DNA from: Bos javanicus | Lineage: Eukaryota; Chordata; Mammalia; Artiodactyla; Bovidae | Assembly: GCF_032452875.1 (NCBI RefSeq) | Contig: NC_083870.1 | Span: forward strand, 8,370,001 to 8,434,000 | Direction of reading: 5' to 3' | Length of the DNA stretch: 64,000 nt | Part shown: one piece after another, positions 36,101-46,680 of the stretch | Numbering within the stretch: the first letter of the stretch is position 1 | How the letters are laid out: each line of letters opens with the position of its first letter | The notes under the pieces: generated by a model | Database searches by the model: none | Seen by the model: the letters and a program-made list of their open reading frames with translations, nothing else | What the model was told of the DNA's origin: nothing | Program-made: the position numbers and the translations under genes

Positions 36101-37597
36101 AAGGGAGCAGCTATAGAAATCTGTCATATTGCACTTAACACCACTTTCTGTCTCCAAACACAAAACTTCCTCTGTGGGCCTCTTCGCTACACCATAGAAG
36201 ATGCAGCACAAGGTGAGATGGTGCTCGGGCAGCAGAGGGCATGCATCCCTTTGGTAGGGTATGTGGCAAGGTGACCCACAGGCTCCTAAGCCTAGTATCT
36301 CCCACAGCGGGGTTCCAGGAAGAGTTTTTGGAGTTCCTCTTTGGCTTCCATAGGACACTGCGCCGACTACAGCTCCAGGAACCTGAGTATGTGCTCATGG
36401 CTGCAATGGCCCTCTTCTCTCCTGGTGAGCATCCCCCAAAGCCCAGAAGCTTTCATTCTACCACCTCTGCCCAAACTCCCAGCTCCCTCAATCCATCCAT
36501 CCAGGCCTTGTAGTCTTCAAACCTGTCGAGTGGGTCTATCCCAGTCTTGGCTCTCCAGGCCACCCACAACCTCCCATCTTATCCTTCCTCACTCCCTATG
36601 TTATAGACCGGCCCGGAATAACCTGCAGGGAGGAGATAGATCAGTTGCAAGAGGAGATGGCGCTGACTCTGCAGAACTACATCCAAGGCCAGCAGCCACG
36701 ACCCCGGGACCGGTATGGTGGGACTGGGTACGTGGAGGCTGTACCAAAGAAGTTAGCGTGAACTAAACTCAGGATGAGTACCTTTACCAGGGCCCCTGGG
36801 GATCTAGTCCTTCCCTCCCATTTCACAGAGTTTCGGCATTCAAATTGCTCCTACTGCTGTTTCATCTCACTTTTTCCAGATCTTTTTATTCAGCAGAGAT
36901 GCAAAGTGGTAGCTCACAGGCTCTGTGTAATAGCATTCCTGAGATTGATGACATCCATCACCTCACCAAGCCAACTTCTCCAGACTAAAGCCATCTTATC
37001 AAGAGTCTTGTTCACTCTCTTGGCCCTTCCTCTCCTCTCCATTGGTCCAATTCCTTTAATTTTTCGTTCCCCTTGAAGTTATGGTCATTCAGTTTCATGG
37101 CCAAAGCCAGTCCCTGGTTCCACAGTCCATGAGCTAACCAGGCTCTGGGGCACACTCCACTTCTATTTTGCTTATTTCTCAATGTGCCAGTTTGATCAGA
37201 AGAGGGTTATAATACCATAGAACACACCCACCTTCTAGAATCTGCTCTACAAGGCCAGATCCACACAGCTGAAGATCTGTCACTTGGCCCTTTGGGCTCT
37301 GGGTTCAAGACAAACAGCATGGTGAGAGAAGTCAGTGTCACACAGAGGCCCCTTTGGAACTTGGTGTTCAGACCTAGCTTCACTGAGAGGCAATTCAGGG
37401 GGTCAGGGCCTCAGGACAAGACTCTTAGCTGCCTTATTTCTCTCCTCTTTCCCTGGTGACCACAAAGGTTTCTATATGCAAAGCTGCTGGGCCTGTTGGC
37501 TGATCTCCGAAGTATTCACGATGCATTTTGGTACCAAATCCAGAACATCCAGGGACTGTCCACCATGATGCCACTGCTCCAGGAGATCTGCAGCTGA
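33193..37597 (+). CDS. NR1I3: NR1I3, constitutive androstane receptor (CAR)
   Basis: Ligand- and xenobiotic-responsive nuclear receptor that pairs with RXR to induce drug-metabolism genes in liver. Coding exons: 33193-33299, 33836-33966, 35105-35274, 35705-35844, 36067-36212, 36308-36424, 36607-36712, 37468-37597. All introns are GT/AG and the joined frame is 1047 nt, 348 aa, the human length. The DNA-binding domain (about residues 11-76) has the C4 zinc fingers (Cys11, 14, 28, 31) and P-box CEGCKGFF. Thr38, the PKC site known in human CAR, is kept. The ligand-binding domain fills residues 105-348, with LLGLLADL matching the xenochemical-response motif, and the short AF-2 ends LLQEICS. The ATG was chosen by homology (MASGEDE) and follows acceptor 33159. 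The DBD exons 2 and 3 are separated by an intron carrying a SINE. No breaks were seen. Confidence 0.97.
33686..33779 (-). repeat. tRNA-derived SINE, antisense, in an NR1I3 intron
   Basis: ATTCAGGATTTTAGTTCCCC to GGACCACCAGGGAATCCCC. Lies about 57 bases before the exon at 33836. Confidence 0.8.
34055..34370. repeat. L2-like ancient LINE remnant in an NR1I3 intron
   Basis: AAACACACCAAAGTACGCTC, TTGCCATTCCCTCTATCTGG and AATGCTCTTTTCCTAGG match the antisense L2 style. Open frames here are not exons. Confidence 0.45.
35434..35638 (-). repeat. Bov-tA SINE, antisense, in an NR1I3 intron
   Basis: GGGTTAGTCGCTTAGTCATG start; GATTGAACCTGGGTCTCCCG; ends GTTTGAGCCATCAG. About 65 bases before the exon at 35705. 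Confidence 0.88.
36294..36307 (+). promoter_or_regulatory. NR1I3: Alternative (CAR2-type) splice acceptor of NR1I3
   Basis: An AG at 36294-36295 lies 12 nt before the main acceptor AG (36306-36307). Its use would add four in-frame codons and give the local sequence Val-Ser-Pro-Thr-Ala-Gly. Human CAR2 inserts Ser-Pro-Thr-Val at the same junction by the same mechanism. Use in this species is inferred. Confidence 0.7.
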
Positions 37598-37712
37598 GGC
37601 CCAATCTACCTCCTTCCCCAGCCCCACCTGGACACGTCGGACTGGAAAGGGGAGAATCCTGGGGCCAGAGGTTGGAGACAGTAAACAGGGAGCCCATTGG
37701 TTGCAAAGAAAG

Positions 37713-37718
37713 ATTAAA
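37713..37718 (+). promoter_or_regulatory. NR1I3: NR1I3 polyadenylation signal (ATTAAA)
   Basis: ATTAAA lies 116 nt after the stop codon, giving a short 3' UTR ending near 37735. No AATAAA is closer. Confidence 0.75.
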
Positions 37719-37994
37719 GCAGTAACTGCCTCTTCATGCAGTAATAGGGAGAGTGAGGGGTGGCTGTGGGGACAAAGTTGTTTTCTGGAAGCACAGAAGA
37801 TGCGGAAGGAGGAAGCCTCAGAGCTAAGAGGTAAAGAAGCTCCTTCCGGGAACAGGTGGGCCCCACTTTCTGAGGTCAAAGATTGAGCCCTTCAGCCCTT
37901 CTTTTCCCAGTTTGGGAAACTCTGGGATGGAACACAGGATGGGGAGTGAATCCCATGCAGATTTTTCTGCTCTGAAAAGAAAGAGGCTAGGAGC

Positions 37995-38000
37995 TTTAAT
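37995..38000 (-). promoter_or_regulatory. TOMM40L: TOMM40L polyadenylation signal (ATTAAA on minus strand)
   Basis: TTTAAT on the plus strand reads ATTAAA for TOMM40L, 315 nt past its stop. It faces the NR1I3 signal about 280 bases away. Confidence 0.6.
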
Positions 38001-38314
38001 CCACAGAGAAATAAAGGAGGTGGTAGTGAGGAGAGAAAATTCAGCCAGACATACCCCTTAATTCTTCTCCTCTAGTCCAGAGCCATAAGAGCATGGGAAG
38101 ATGATACTGGACTGATGGCAGAGGTGGAAGACTCAACCACTGCCTCAGCAGCTGCCCCGTGGCAGCTCCAGTTCTGAGGAGGTTGTGGTCCTGTCCCCAC
38201 TCTGCTCCTGGGACCCAGAGGTCACCCAGCAAGGTGGGCTCTGGAGAGGGCTCTGGCCCCAGGACACCTAACTCAGAGGCTCCAGCTGTTGTGTGGGCTG
38301 GCTCTGGGATGACC

Positions 38315-40892
38315 TCAGCCCACAGTGATGCTAAAGCCACAGTGGAATCTGTTGCGCCAGTGATTAAGGAAGGCTCCGAGGGCGAGGGTGACAGGCAGGG
38401 GGGGCATCTTCTTCTCCAGCACAGCACCCACACACCAGTTACTATCCACCAAGCCTGATGGGGAAGAGAATACACACTACGCTATTTAACAGGGCTTGGA
38501 GAAAGGGGTCAGCGGATTCAAGGTAGCACTTCCCTCCCACTGCCTGCCCCAATCCCTCAGCACCTCAGAATATCATCTGAACAGTTCTCACCTCTAAATA
38601 CCATGTTGGCCTGGGGCAGAGTCAGGTGGTAACCAAAGGAGAAGGTTGTGTCTTGTAGCCTTGTGTTTGCTTCAAACTCCACTCCAACCTGAACCTGAGA
38701 ATGGAGGGCGATGATGGGAGACGGATCTGTCTCAGTGAAGACAAGAGGAGTCCTGACAGGGGACCGGCAGAATGAAGGCACGCATGAAATGTATACGTAG
38801 TGTGGGCAGGAAAATCAGCAGGTCAGCAGCGCCTGCGGGGGTCCGCAGGGGCCTGCTGGGGGAAGGGCATGGGGTCAGTAGACTCACCTGTTCATTCGCC
38901 CTGTGGTAATAACTTGCATGGGCCCCACCTGATCCCACATTCAACGTAGCTACCCAGTGTACAGCTGTGAAAACCAAAGTACAAGAGACAAAGAGCGTTA
39001 CTGCAGTAGAACACAGGCCAGCATCTCCAGCCAAGGCCAGAATTGCCCTCCCCCTCACTATTCTTCCTCACCCCATACCCGAGTACTTCCCAGCCAGTGT
39101 CAGGATGGCCCCCTCTTCGCCCGGCCGCCGGTGATAAACTAGCTCTCCTCCCAGCACCAGTCGATGAGTGAGGCTCTGCAGGAAGTGAGCGACCACGATC
39201 ACTGCAGGGGAGTGGGGAGACCTGGAGTCAGTCATAGAGACAGGCCTGCTCTCTCATTCCCAATGGCTCCCACCCCAGCCTGCCCCCAAAGTTTTTTCTC
39301 TAATCCCTGAACTGTACAGACATGCAGAGGCATAGTCAACATGGGCAGGTGGGTGGCCAAGACCAAAAGAACCCTGCACCCATTCCTCACCTGATTCCCC
39401 AATGAGGTCCGGATTTCCTAGGGTTAGAGTGGCTGTGTAGTCATCTCCCCGATACTCGCCATCGAACTGCCAGGTCAGGAACTTGGCCTGCTGCGTCTAG
39501 ATAGGGAGGGCAAGAAGTAAAAGCTCCCGCTCTCCTTACAATCACTGCTGCCTCTACTGCTGTCCCTCAGCCACCAGGGCAGAACACTCGAGGAGGAGAA
39601 AGAGGAAATGCCTCAGTGGATGAAGGCAGGAACCCCAGTCACCTGAAAGACAGCCTTGGCTCGGAGCCGCTCCGCCAAGAGGAGCAGGACCTGGGCGTTG
39701 AGGCTGCCACCGCTGTCCATATCTCCCACCACAGTGGGGAACACCTGTTGAAGAGTGTCCACAGTCAGTAACACCGAGCAGAGGGGCACCTCTCGGCCCC
39801 AGTCCAAACGTAGGATTTCTTTAACAGTACGCAGCACCCCCTAGTGGAATCACAAAGACAAACTCTCAACCCATCACACAGATAGGTTTCCCCACCTTCT
39901 CCCATTCAGAAGAAATGCAGAGGACATACTCTGCCCATTCTTCCCCATAACAAACACATTTCTTCCTCCTCTACACCTGAGTCCCAACTGGCCTTTGGGG
40001 GAGATAACCCAGGTCAGTGGAGCCCTCACCTCAGTGGGACTAAGTTGCCAGTCCCCTGCATAGGCCGCATGAAGATGATAGCCTGGCAAACCCAGAGCAC
40101 TCATGTGCACAGTGTGGGCCACCTGAGGAAAGAGAAATCCATGGAGAAGACGGCATTCCTGCTCCATTTCAATCCCCCATCCTACCTTCATCTATTCCCC
40201 ATCCAGCAGGTCTTTTAAGAAACCCAAACATTCCAACTTATACAGAGGGTCGCCAGATTAAAAGCAACAAGTCCCACAGGCAAAGGAAGTCGAAAGGGCC
40301 CCATATCCCTCCTCTTTTGTCCCATTTAGCCTGGCTAAGGGGGGAGCACGAAAGGAAAGGAAAAGATCCAGGGACAGGCAGGGAGGAATAGTGAGGAGGG
40401 GCCAGAGAAGTGGGGGCACCTGGAAATGGCTGCTCAGAACCTTGTTGACAACGAGCTTCACTCCCTCCATCTGTGCTGGGAATACATCTGAAGGGAGGGG
40501 AGGGGGAAGGGAAGGAATAAGCAGACAAGGAACCCCACCCCACGAAGTCGTCTCCCCTTTCAATCCCACAGAAGTGCTTTGGAGGAACTGACCTCCTCTC
40601 AAGTCCTGCAACAGGAAATGCTCCACTCCATGGGGGCGCCTGATCCTCCCTGAGGCTGCATGCCCCAACTGTGATCTCCCCTTTTCTGCTCCCATCGCTG
40701 GACACCCAGCACTCAAGACCCCGCCCTTCTCTGCCCCTTCAACTTGAGACACTCAAATGCCTTGGGTGTCTTCTCACCTTTGCATAGCCGGTGCAGCTCA
40801 TCAAAGCTCCCAGGGTTGGGGAGAGGTTCCTCTCGACGGGGGCTCCGGCGGGGCAAAGCCCCCATAGGTGCCAGGCCCAGTGTGTTCCCCAT
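38315..40892 (-). CDS. TOMM40L: TOMM40L, TOM40-like mitochondrial outer-membrane channel
   Basis: Paralogue of TOMM40, the beta-barrel pore through which precursor proteins cross the mitochondrial outer membrane. Coding exons in transcript order: 40778-40892, 40420-40487, 40030-40122, 39643-39744, 39391-39496, 39079-39201, 38888-38964, 38592-38694, 38315-38454. The joined frame is 927 nt, 308 aa, the human length. The N-terminus MGNTLGLAPMGALPRRSPRR is basic and short, lacking most of the TOM40 N-terminal extension. The rest is Porin_3-type alternating strands, for example VILGG-like (LVLGGELVYH), NVGSGGAHASYYHR and the closing FHCGFSITVG, a typical C-terminal barrel strand. The first coding exon has 5' UTR back to acceptor 40928. 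The gene is convergent with NR1I3 and faces APOA2 with its 5' end. No breaks. Confidence 0.96.
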
Positions 40893-41395
40893 TTCAGTAG
40901 AGAGGTCAGGGAGGGGCCGGGGTTCGCCTGAGAAAGGACGCTGTTGCTCCCTCTACCCTCCACGGGCCCCACCCCCCATTATCCAGCTCCCCAGTCCCAG
41001 AAACTTCCACATAGTCCGACGCTAGACCTGGAACAGGAAAAATAAGGAGAGAAGGCACCGGTGGGGAGCTTGAACCCCAGGCACACTCCCCTTTCATCTT
41101 TAATCCCGCTGCCACCCTTGTGACCTCCCCCACTCTCTAATCCTAGTCTCCACTACAGACTTCACCCAGCTTCCTAGTCTTTCTACTCTTCATTCCTAGG
41201 CCACATGGCGAGGCTTGCAATGAGGCAATAACCCTTACCTTCTCAGACCATCATGCTGCCCCTTTCCCCCAGGCACACCCCGGTCATCTTGATGGGGGCA
41301 GCCATCTTGAGTGATGGCAGAACTGCGGCTTCACGCTGCACCCCCAGCGTGGTCATGGACGCCATCTTGGAACCGGGCGAAAAAAAGATTTCAGA
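40893..41395 (-). promoter_or_regulatory. TOMM40L: TOMM40L 5' UTR exon 1 and promoter
   Basis: A strong donor GAGAAG/GTAAGG on the minus strand at 41239/41238 is a good end for a non-coding exon 1 (about 41239-41390). The acceptor feeding the first coding exon is at 40928-40929. Two CAAGATGGC motifs (minus strand; plus-strand GCCATCTTG at 41301 and 41361) match YY1 sites that often lie just downstream of the start in mitochondrial-protein genes. CCAAT-type motifs lie at about 41413-41425. Exon 1 limits are inferred. Confidence 0.55.
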
Positions 41396-41947
41396 GACCC
41401 AACCCTCCTTGATTGGGCTCCGCCCAATGGATTAAAAAAAAAAAAAAAAGGAAAAGGCTGCTTGGCTGCCGAGCATTGGCCAATAGGAGAGGAAAACGCA
41501 AAGGAGTGGCCGACCTTACTTCCAGAGAGCTCCAACTCCGGCACTGCAGGGACAGGCGGTACTTGATTGGTTAGGTCCTTGCTGCTGCTGCTAAGTTGCT
41601 TCAGTCGTGTCCGACTCTGTGCGACCCCATAGACGGCAGCCCACCAGGCTCCCCTGTCCCTGGGATTCTCCAGGCAATCTACTCAAATAGATGGCGTTCG
41701 ATTGCCCTGCCTCTCCAAGGTCGGGAAAAACCTTCTAGCTAACAAGACACTAGAGGGAGCATCTTGGGGCCTGAGTCACTGAAGTTCCCTCCACTGTGTA
41801 GCCTGGAGACATATAGCCTGTGAAAGGTGGCCCAGGGAAGACTGACTACTTCTTTCGAACACTGATTCATATCTCACCTAGGGGCCCCGCCCCAACCCAG
41901 ACCTATACGAACCCCTGGGGACTCCTCTTCGCAGTCCTTCACAGTAC
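41396..41947. other. Intergenic between TOMM40L and APOA2, with a Bov-A2 fragment
   Basis: A 17-A run at about 41434-41450 and an antisense partial Bov-A2 at 41579-41679 (CTGCTGCTGCTAAGTTGCTT to TTCTCCAGGCAA). Nothing else recognised. Confidence 0.6.
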
Positions 41948-42529
41948 ACAGTTCAGTTCAGTTCAGTCGCTCAGTTGTGTCCGACTCTTTGCGACCCCAT
42001 GAATCACAGCACGCCAGGCCTCCCTGTCCATCACAAACTCCCGGAGTTCACTCAGACTCACATCCATCGAGTCAGTGATGCCATCCAGCCATCTCATCCT
42101 CTGTCCTCCCCTTCTCCTCCTGCCCCCAATCCCTCCCAGCATCAGAGTCTTTTCCAATGAGTCAACTCTTCGCATGAGGTGGCCAAAGTACTGGAGTTTC
42201 AGCTTCAGCAACATTCTCTCCAAAGAAATCCCAGGGCTGATCTCCTTCAGAATGGACTGGTTGGATCTCCCTGCAGTCCAAGGGACTCTCAAGAGTCTTC
42301 TCCAACACCACAGTTCAAAAGCATCAATTCTTCGGCGCTCAGCCTTCTTCACAGTCCAACTCTCACATCTGTACATGACCACAGGAAAAACCATAGCCTT
42401 GACTAGACAGACCTTTGTTGGCAAAGTAATGTCTCTGCTTTTGAATATGCTATCTAGGTTGGTCATAACTTTCCTTTCAAGGAGTAAGCGTCTTTTAATT
42501 TCATGGCTGCAGTCACCATCTGCAGTGAT
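41948..42529 (-). mobile_element. BovB LINE 3' end, antisense
   Basis: Begins CAGTTCAGTTCAGTTCAGTC. The minus-strand frame 41963-42466 is an uninterrupted 167-codon reverse-transcriptase C-terminus (MTNLDSIFKSRDITLPTKVC). 5'-truncated at about 42529. Confidence 0.92.
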
Positions 42530-43890
42530 ACACCCTCAAATGAATTCCACTCATAGGTACAGCTCTCCGTAGGAAAAGGGACCCACCCTCCCTCCTGGAG
42601 GTCCAAACCTTTTAAAGTTCACCCAAGAGTCCTCTCTGTAGAAAGGGAATGGATGTGAGAGCTTGGGGTAGAGGAGCAGGGGCTGCAACCTGAGTTCCAG
42701 CAGAAGTAGTCCCTGAAACACCTGACCTCTGAAGTTGATTCTTCCTCCCCTGGTTTGCTAGGAAAGAAAGAAAGTGAAAAGATTCCCTAGGCAGAGTTGG
42801 CAAATAAAATTGAGAAATATAGGCTCCTGCCCTCAAATGCGCTCCACTCCAAAGCCAGGGACAAATCAGTGGAGCTCCCTTTCAAGCACTAAGTGCTCCA
42901 CAGGGGAATAGTTGAAGATAGAATAAAGTTTCTTAGGCTCTAGTCGCCTCCCCTACTAGCGCTCACATCACCACTCCCATCTCTCAGGAAGAGGTCAAAG
43001 GATGAAAGATACAAGTACTTGTGATCTCTATTTAGCTGATTTACCCAAAGGCCTTGGGCCTGGGAAATGCATCTCTGTCCTCCCTCACAATCAGGACAGG
43101 GACAAGGGCCAGGACCTTGGTTGGAGGGATGTTATGGCCCCTGCTGACTTGTATTGGCTGACCACTGCCTGGACCTGATAAGAGAATCGAATGCCCAGAG
43201 ACCTTCAACCTTTATCCTGCCAGAGCACGCCAATGATGGGGTGGGGTGGCGGGAGGGGGTGTGGCGTGGGCAGCAGCTGCTCTCTGAATTTGTTTTACTG
43301 GGGGTGGGCTGTGCTTGCTGATCTGCACTCAGGAAGGTCATTCTGGTTTTAGTGTTTTCTCCCCCATCTCATTCATTACACATTAACTCAAAAGAGTACA
43401 GAGTCAATCACACCTGGCCTCTGGCCCTAATCCTTATTCTCCTAACCTGCATTCCCCTCACCCCTGTCCCTGATTTTATCGCCTTTTTTCTGTCCCCCAA
43501 TACCTCTCTGTCAAGTTTCAGTGAATGGGGGTAGGGTTGGGAGATGAAATTTACCCATAATGATACAAAGATACCAAGAGCTGAGGTCGTTAGATCTGAT
43601 ACATCAAAGTTTTCCAGGAAAAAAGAGAAGAAAACCCTAGAAATCCTGCTTACTGAAGGATTCAGATCCAAGGACTACTGGTCCCAGGCCCCAAAGGAAT
43701 GAATCTTGAATAGGACTAAAATGTATCCCCTTGGCATCCATTAAGTCCCTGCCTCCAACCCCATCACCAGGCATCTCCTATATGCTGGCCTCTCCTCCCC
43801 CCACTTCTCTAACTTGTTTACTCCAGCATAGTTCCTGCCCCACTGGACTCCTCCAAAGTCCTTATCACCTGATGGGGTGGAGTGGGGAAG
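42530..43890 (+). other. APOA2 upstream flank, no gene seen
   Basis: Unique-looking sequence between the BovB tail and the APOA2 TATA box. It probably holds APOA2 liver enhancer elements, but I cannot name individual sites with confidence. Confidence 0.4.
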
Positions 43891-43898
43891 CACAGAGA

Positions 43899-43954
43899 TA
43901 TATAGCCCCTTCCTCCTCAGCCAGGCCAGACACAGACACAGCATCCCTGAGCAG
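43899..43954 (+). promoter_or_regulatory. APOA2: APOA2 TATA box and non-coding exon 1
   Basis: ATATATAG at 43898-43905 is followed about 25-30 nt later by a short leader ending at donor GCAG/GTACAG (43954/43955). This gives a non-coding exon 1 of about 26 nt, the same arrangement as human APOA2. Confidence 0.75.
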
Positions 43955-44130
43955 GTACAGTAAGAGATTAAGAGGTGAGGGCGCGTCCACAGACTTCAGG
44001 CAGAACAAGGGAGCCAAGTTGGAGGGGACGTGGAGGGAGCGGGCCGCGGGGGAAGGGGGAAGCCCACGCAGCGTCAGTGACCTCCCCTGCCCCCAACTGT
44101 TCGCAGGCCACTTTCCCTGCCGTTAACACC

Positions 44131-45060
44131 ATGAAGCTGCTTGCATTGACTGTGCTGCTCCTGACCATCTGTGGCCTTGAAGGTGGGTGTGAGCTGAAGA
44201 GGGGTCCCAAGGAGGAGAAGGTGCCCCGCTGTCTGTGCTGCTATGCCCAGGTCTGGCAACCAGAGAGCTGAAGAGGAAAATCATCCCCTCTCTAAAGCCC
44301 AGAAAACCCATCCAAAGACCTGGAGTTGGATACCTGTTCAGGGAGAGGGCTGAGAGCTGAGGCTGAATCCTGGCAGAGATGTGGGACTTGTTGTTGGGGA
44401 CTCAACTGAGAGAGCGTGTGTGTGTTTCTGTGTATGTACAGGGGCTCTGGTTCGGAGACAGGCCGAGGAGCCGAATCTGCAGAGCCTGGTCTCTCAGTAC
44501 TTCCAGACTGTGGCCGACTATGGCAAGGACCTTGTGGAGAAGGCCAAGGGCTCAGAGCTTCAAACCCAAGCCAAGTAAGTCTCAGCAAAGGGAGTTCAGT
44601 GACCAGGGGGCTGTGGAGAGCAAGAGGGGAAGTTGGGAGATCCCACAGAGCACTGAGCTCAGGGGTGGGGGGCTAGGGAGGATGAGGTTTAATTGTAGAG
44701 GAAATGCCATTATCATCCTACACATCCCTCAGACCTCTTCAACAGGGAGGGGCAGCAGGAACTGGGCTTCGAATTTCTCTCTCTATGGTCTGTTCCTCTG
44801 CCCGGTTGAGAGCTTGTCTCCCCTCCTGTCTGTCTGCCAGGACAGACCAGGCACTAGGGTTTGGGGCCTCGGGTCTCACCTCCCACCACAAGAAGGCCAG
44901 TACCCGTCCCTCGCCCTCACTTCTAACCCCTCACGTTGCCAGGGCCTACTTTGAGAAGACGCAGGAGGAACTGACGCCCTTCTTCAAGAAGGCTGGGACT
45001 GACCTGCTTAACTTCTTGAGCAGTTTTATAGACCCCAAAAAGCAGCCTGCCACCCGCTGA
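44131..45060 (+). CDS. APOA2: APOA2, apolipoprotein A-II
   Basis: Secreted structural apolipoprotein of HDL, made in liver. Coding exons: 44131-44182, 44442-44574, 44943-45060 (303 nt, 100 aa, the usual length). Residues 1-18 (MKLLALTVLLLTICGLEG) are a signal peptide, 19-23 (ALVRR) the propeptide, and 24-100 the mature chain of amphipathic helices rich in Lys/Glu. The start follows acceptor 44106 and a short leader. Mature residue 6 is Asn (QAEEPN) where human has Cys; Cys6 makes the human disulfide dimer, so this form should be monomeric, as known for cattle. The exon 3 acceptor is preceded by a GT-rich tract instead of a plain pyrimidine tract. The C-terminus KKQPATR fits the family. No breaks. 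Confidence 0.97.
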
Positions 45061-45156
45061 GGTGTGCAGATACGGGCCTCCCACCCCTCGCTCGCCCCTG
45101 GCACACCCGCTGGCCAGGCCTGAGGTGCCTCTCCCTGCCCACTCCTTGTTTTCTAC

Positions 45157-45162
45157 AATAAA
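45157..45162 (+). promoter_or_regulatory. APOA2: APOA2 polyadenylation signal (AATAAA)
   Basis: AATAAA 97 nt after the stop, followed by a TGTG-rich stretch at about 45179-45195. Confidence 0.9.
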
Positions 45163-45614
45163 CTTTGCAGGAGTTAAGTTGTGAGCCTGCTGTGTTTGGG
45201 GAACCAGGAGAAATAAGGGTCGCGGGGGAAGAGTAGGATTAAGAACAAAGAGAAATCTGCTTCTAACAGGAAAGGGATTTTGGTGTGAAGGCGTGGAGAA
45301 AGGGTTGACGAGACCAGTGGTGGAAATGACAGGCTGGGAGGTGCTGGTGACTCTTCTCCAAACCCAAGGAATCTTTTCACAGGCCTGGGAATGACATAGA
45401 AACTTTGCCTTGGACATGGTACCTTGAAAGGCGTGAAAGATTCATTATCTGAATCCCTAGACTCCTAGAGGTCATGGGAAATGAAAGCACCCCTCAGAAT
45501 TTCCTCTACCACACTATGAAGAGGAGAAAGCTTCCCCAAATGAGCCCAGAGGTGTCACCCAAGGCCCCTCCCCTCCATTCTGAGCCAGGGGACACTGTGC
45601 TTCTCCCCTGAAAA

Positions 45615-45782
45615 GAAAGTGAAAGTCCCTCAGTCGTGTGCAAATCTTTAATTCTCCAGGCCAGAATACTGGAGTGGGTAGCCATTTTCTTCTCCAGGGG
45701 ATCTTCTCTACCCAGGGATTGGAACCAAGGTCTTCTGCATTACAGGCAGATTCTTTACCAGCTGAGCCACCAGGGAAGCTTT
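45615..45782 (-). repeat. Bov-tA SINE, antisense
   Basis: AAAGTCCCTCAGTCGTGTGC to GAGCCACCAGGGAAGC; internally shortened. Confidence 0.85.
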
Positions 45783-45872
45783 CCCTAGAGGTGCTCTAAT
45801 CCTTCCATTTAAAACCTCTCACTTAGACCCCTGTCTGCAGAACACTCCTTCCAAGTATCTCCCCCACTATTG

Positions 45873-46060
45873 AAAGTGAAAGTGTTAATCACTCAGTCAT
45901 GTTCAACTGTTTGTGACCCCATGGACTGTAGCCCACCAGGCTCCTCTGTTCATAGGGTTCTCCAGGCAAGAATACAAGAGTGGGTAGCCTTTCCCTTCTC
46001 CAAACCCAGATCTCCTGCACTGCAGATTCTTTACTGTCTGAGCCACCAGGAAAGCCCCTC
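45873..46060 (-). repeat. Bov-tA SINE, antisense
   Basis: GTTAATCACTCAGTCATGTT to GAGCCACCAGGAAAGCCCC. Confidence 0.85.
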
Positions 46061-46424
46061 CCTTACCATTATCTGGGTGCTGTTCATAGAACTGGCCTAA
46101 GTTCTCGTGGCTATCTTAGAGCTTAGAACTAGCAGACGTGATAGCCAGTTAAAGGCCTGCCAGTTCTCCAACTTGGTGGACATGTAGGACTTGAGAAATT
46201 CTGGTAGCTGAGATAACCTGGCTTAAATCAAAATGGAATGGAAGTCAGGCTGGCCTGATGCAGGAGATTCACAATCCCCAAATGGGAAAATGGGCATTTC
46301 CAATAAAAGCTTGTTTATATTTTGTCTTTAAAATATTTACTTCCCTACCCTAACTCATTCTTCATATCTCATCTGAAACCACCTTTCCCAAGACATCAGA
46401 AATGGCTCCAATGTCTTCTATATA

Positions 46425-46680
46425 CTTTTTAAGACTTTTATTTTATATTGGAGTATAGTTGATGAACAATGTGGTGTTTCAAGCACATAGCAGGGTAATT
46501 GTGTTACACATATTTCATGTATCTGTTCTTTTCCAAATTCTTTTCCCACTGAAGTTATTATAGAGATTGAACAGAGTTCTCTGTACTGTACAGTAGGTCC
46601 TTGTTGGTTATCTATTTTAAATATAGCAGTGTGCATATCTCCATCCCAAACTCCCACTCTATCCCTGTCCCCCTCTTCTG
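46425..46680 (-). mobile_element. L1 LINE 3' fragment, antisense
   Basis: GGAGTATAGTTGATGAACAA, then TAGGTCCTTGTTGGTTATCT, the same segment as in the 31-kb copy. Confidence 0.8.
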
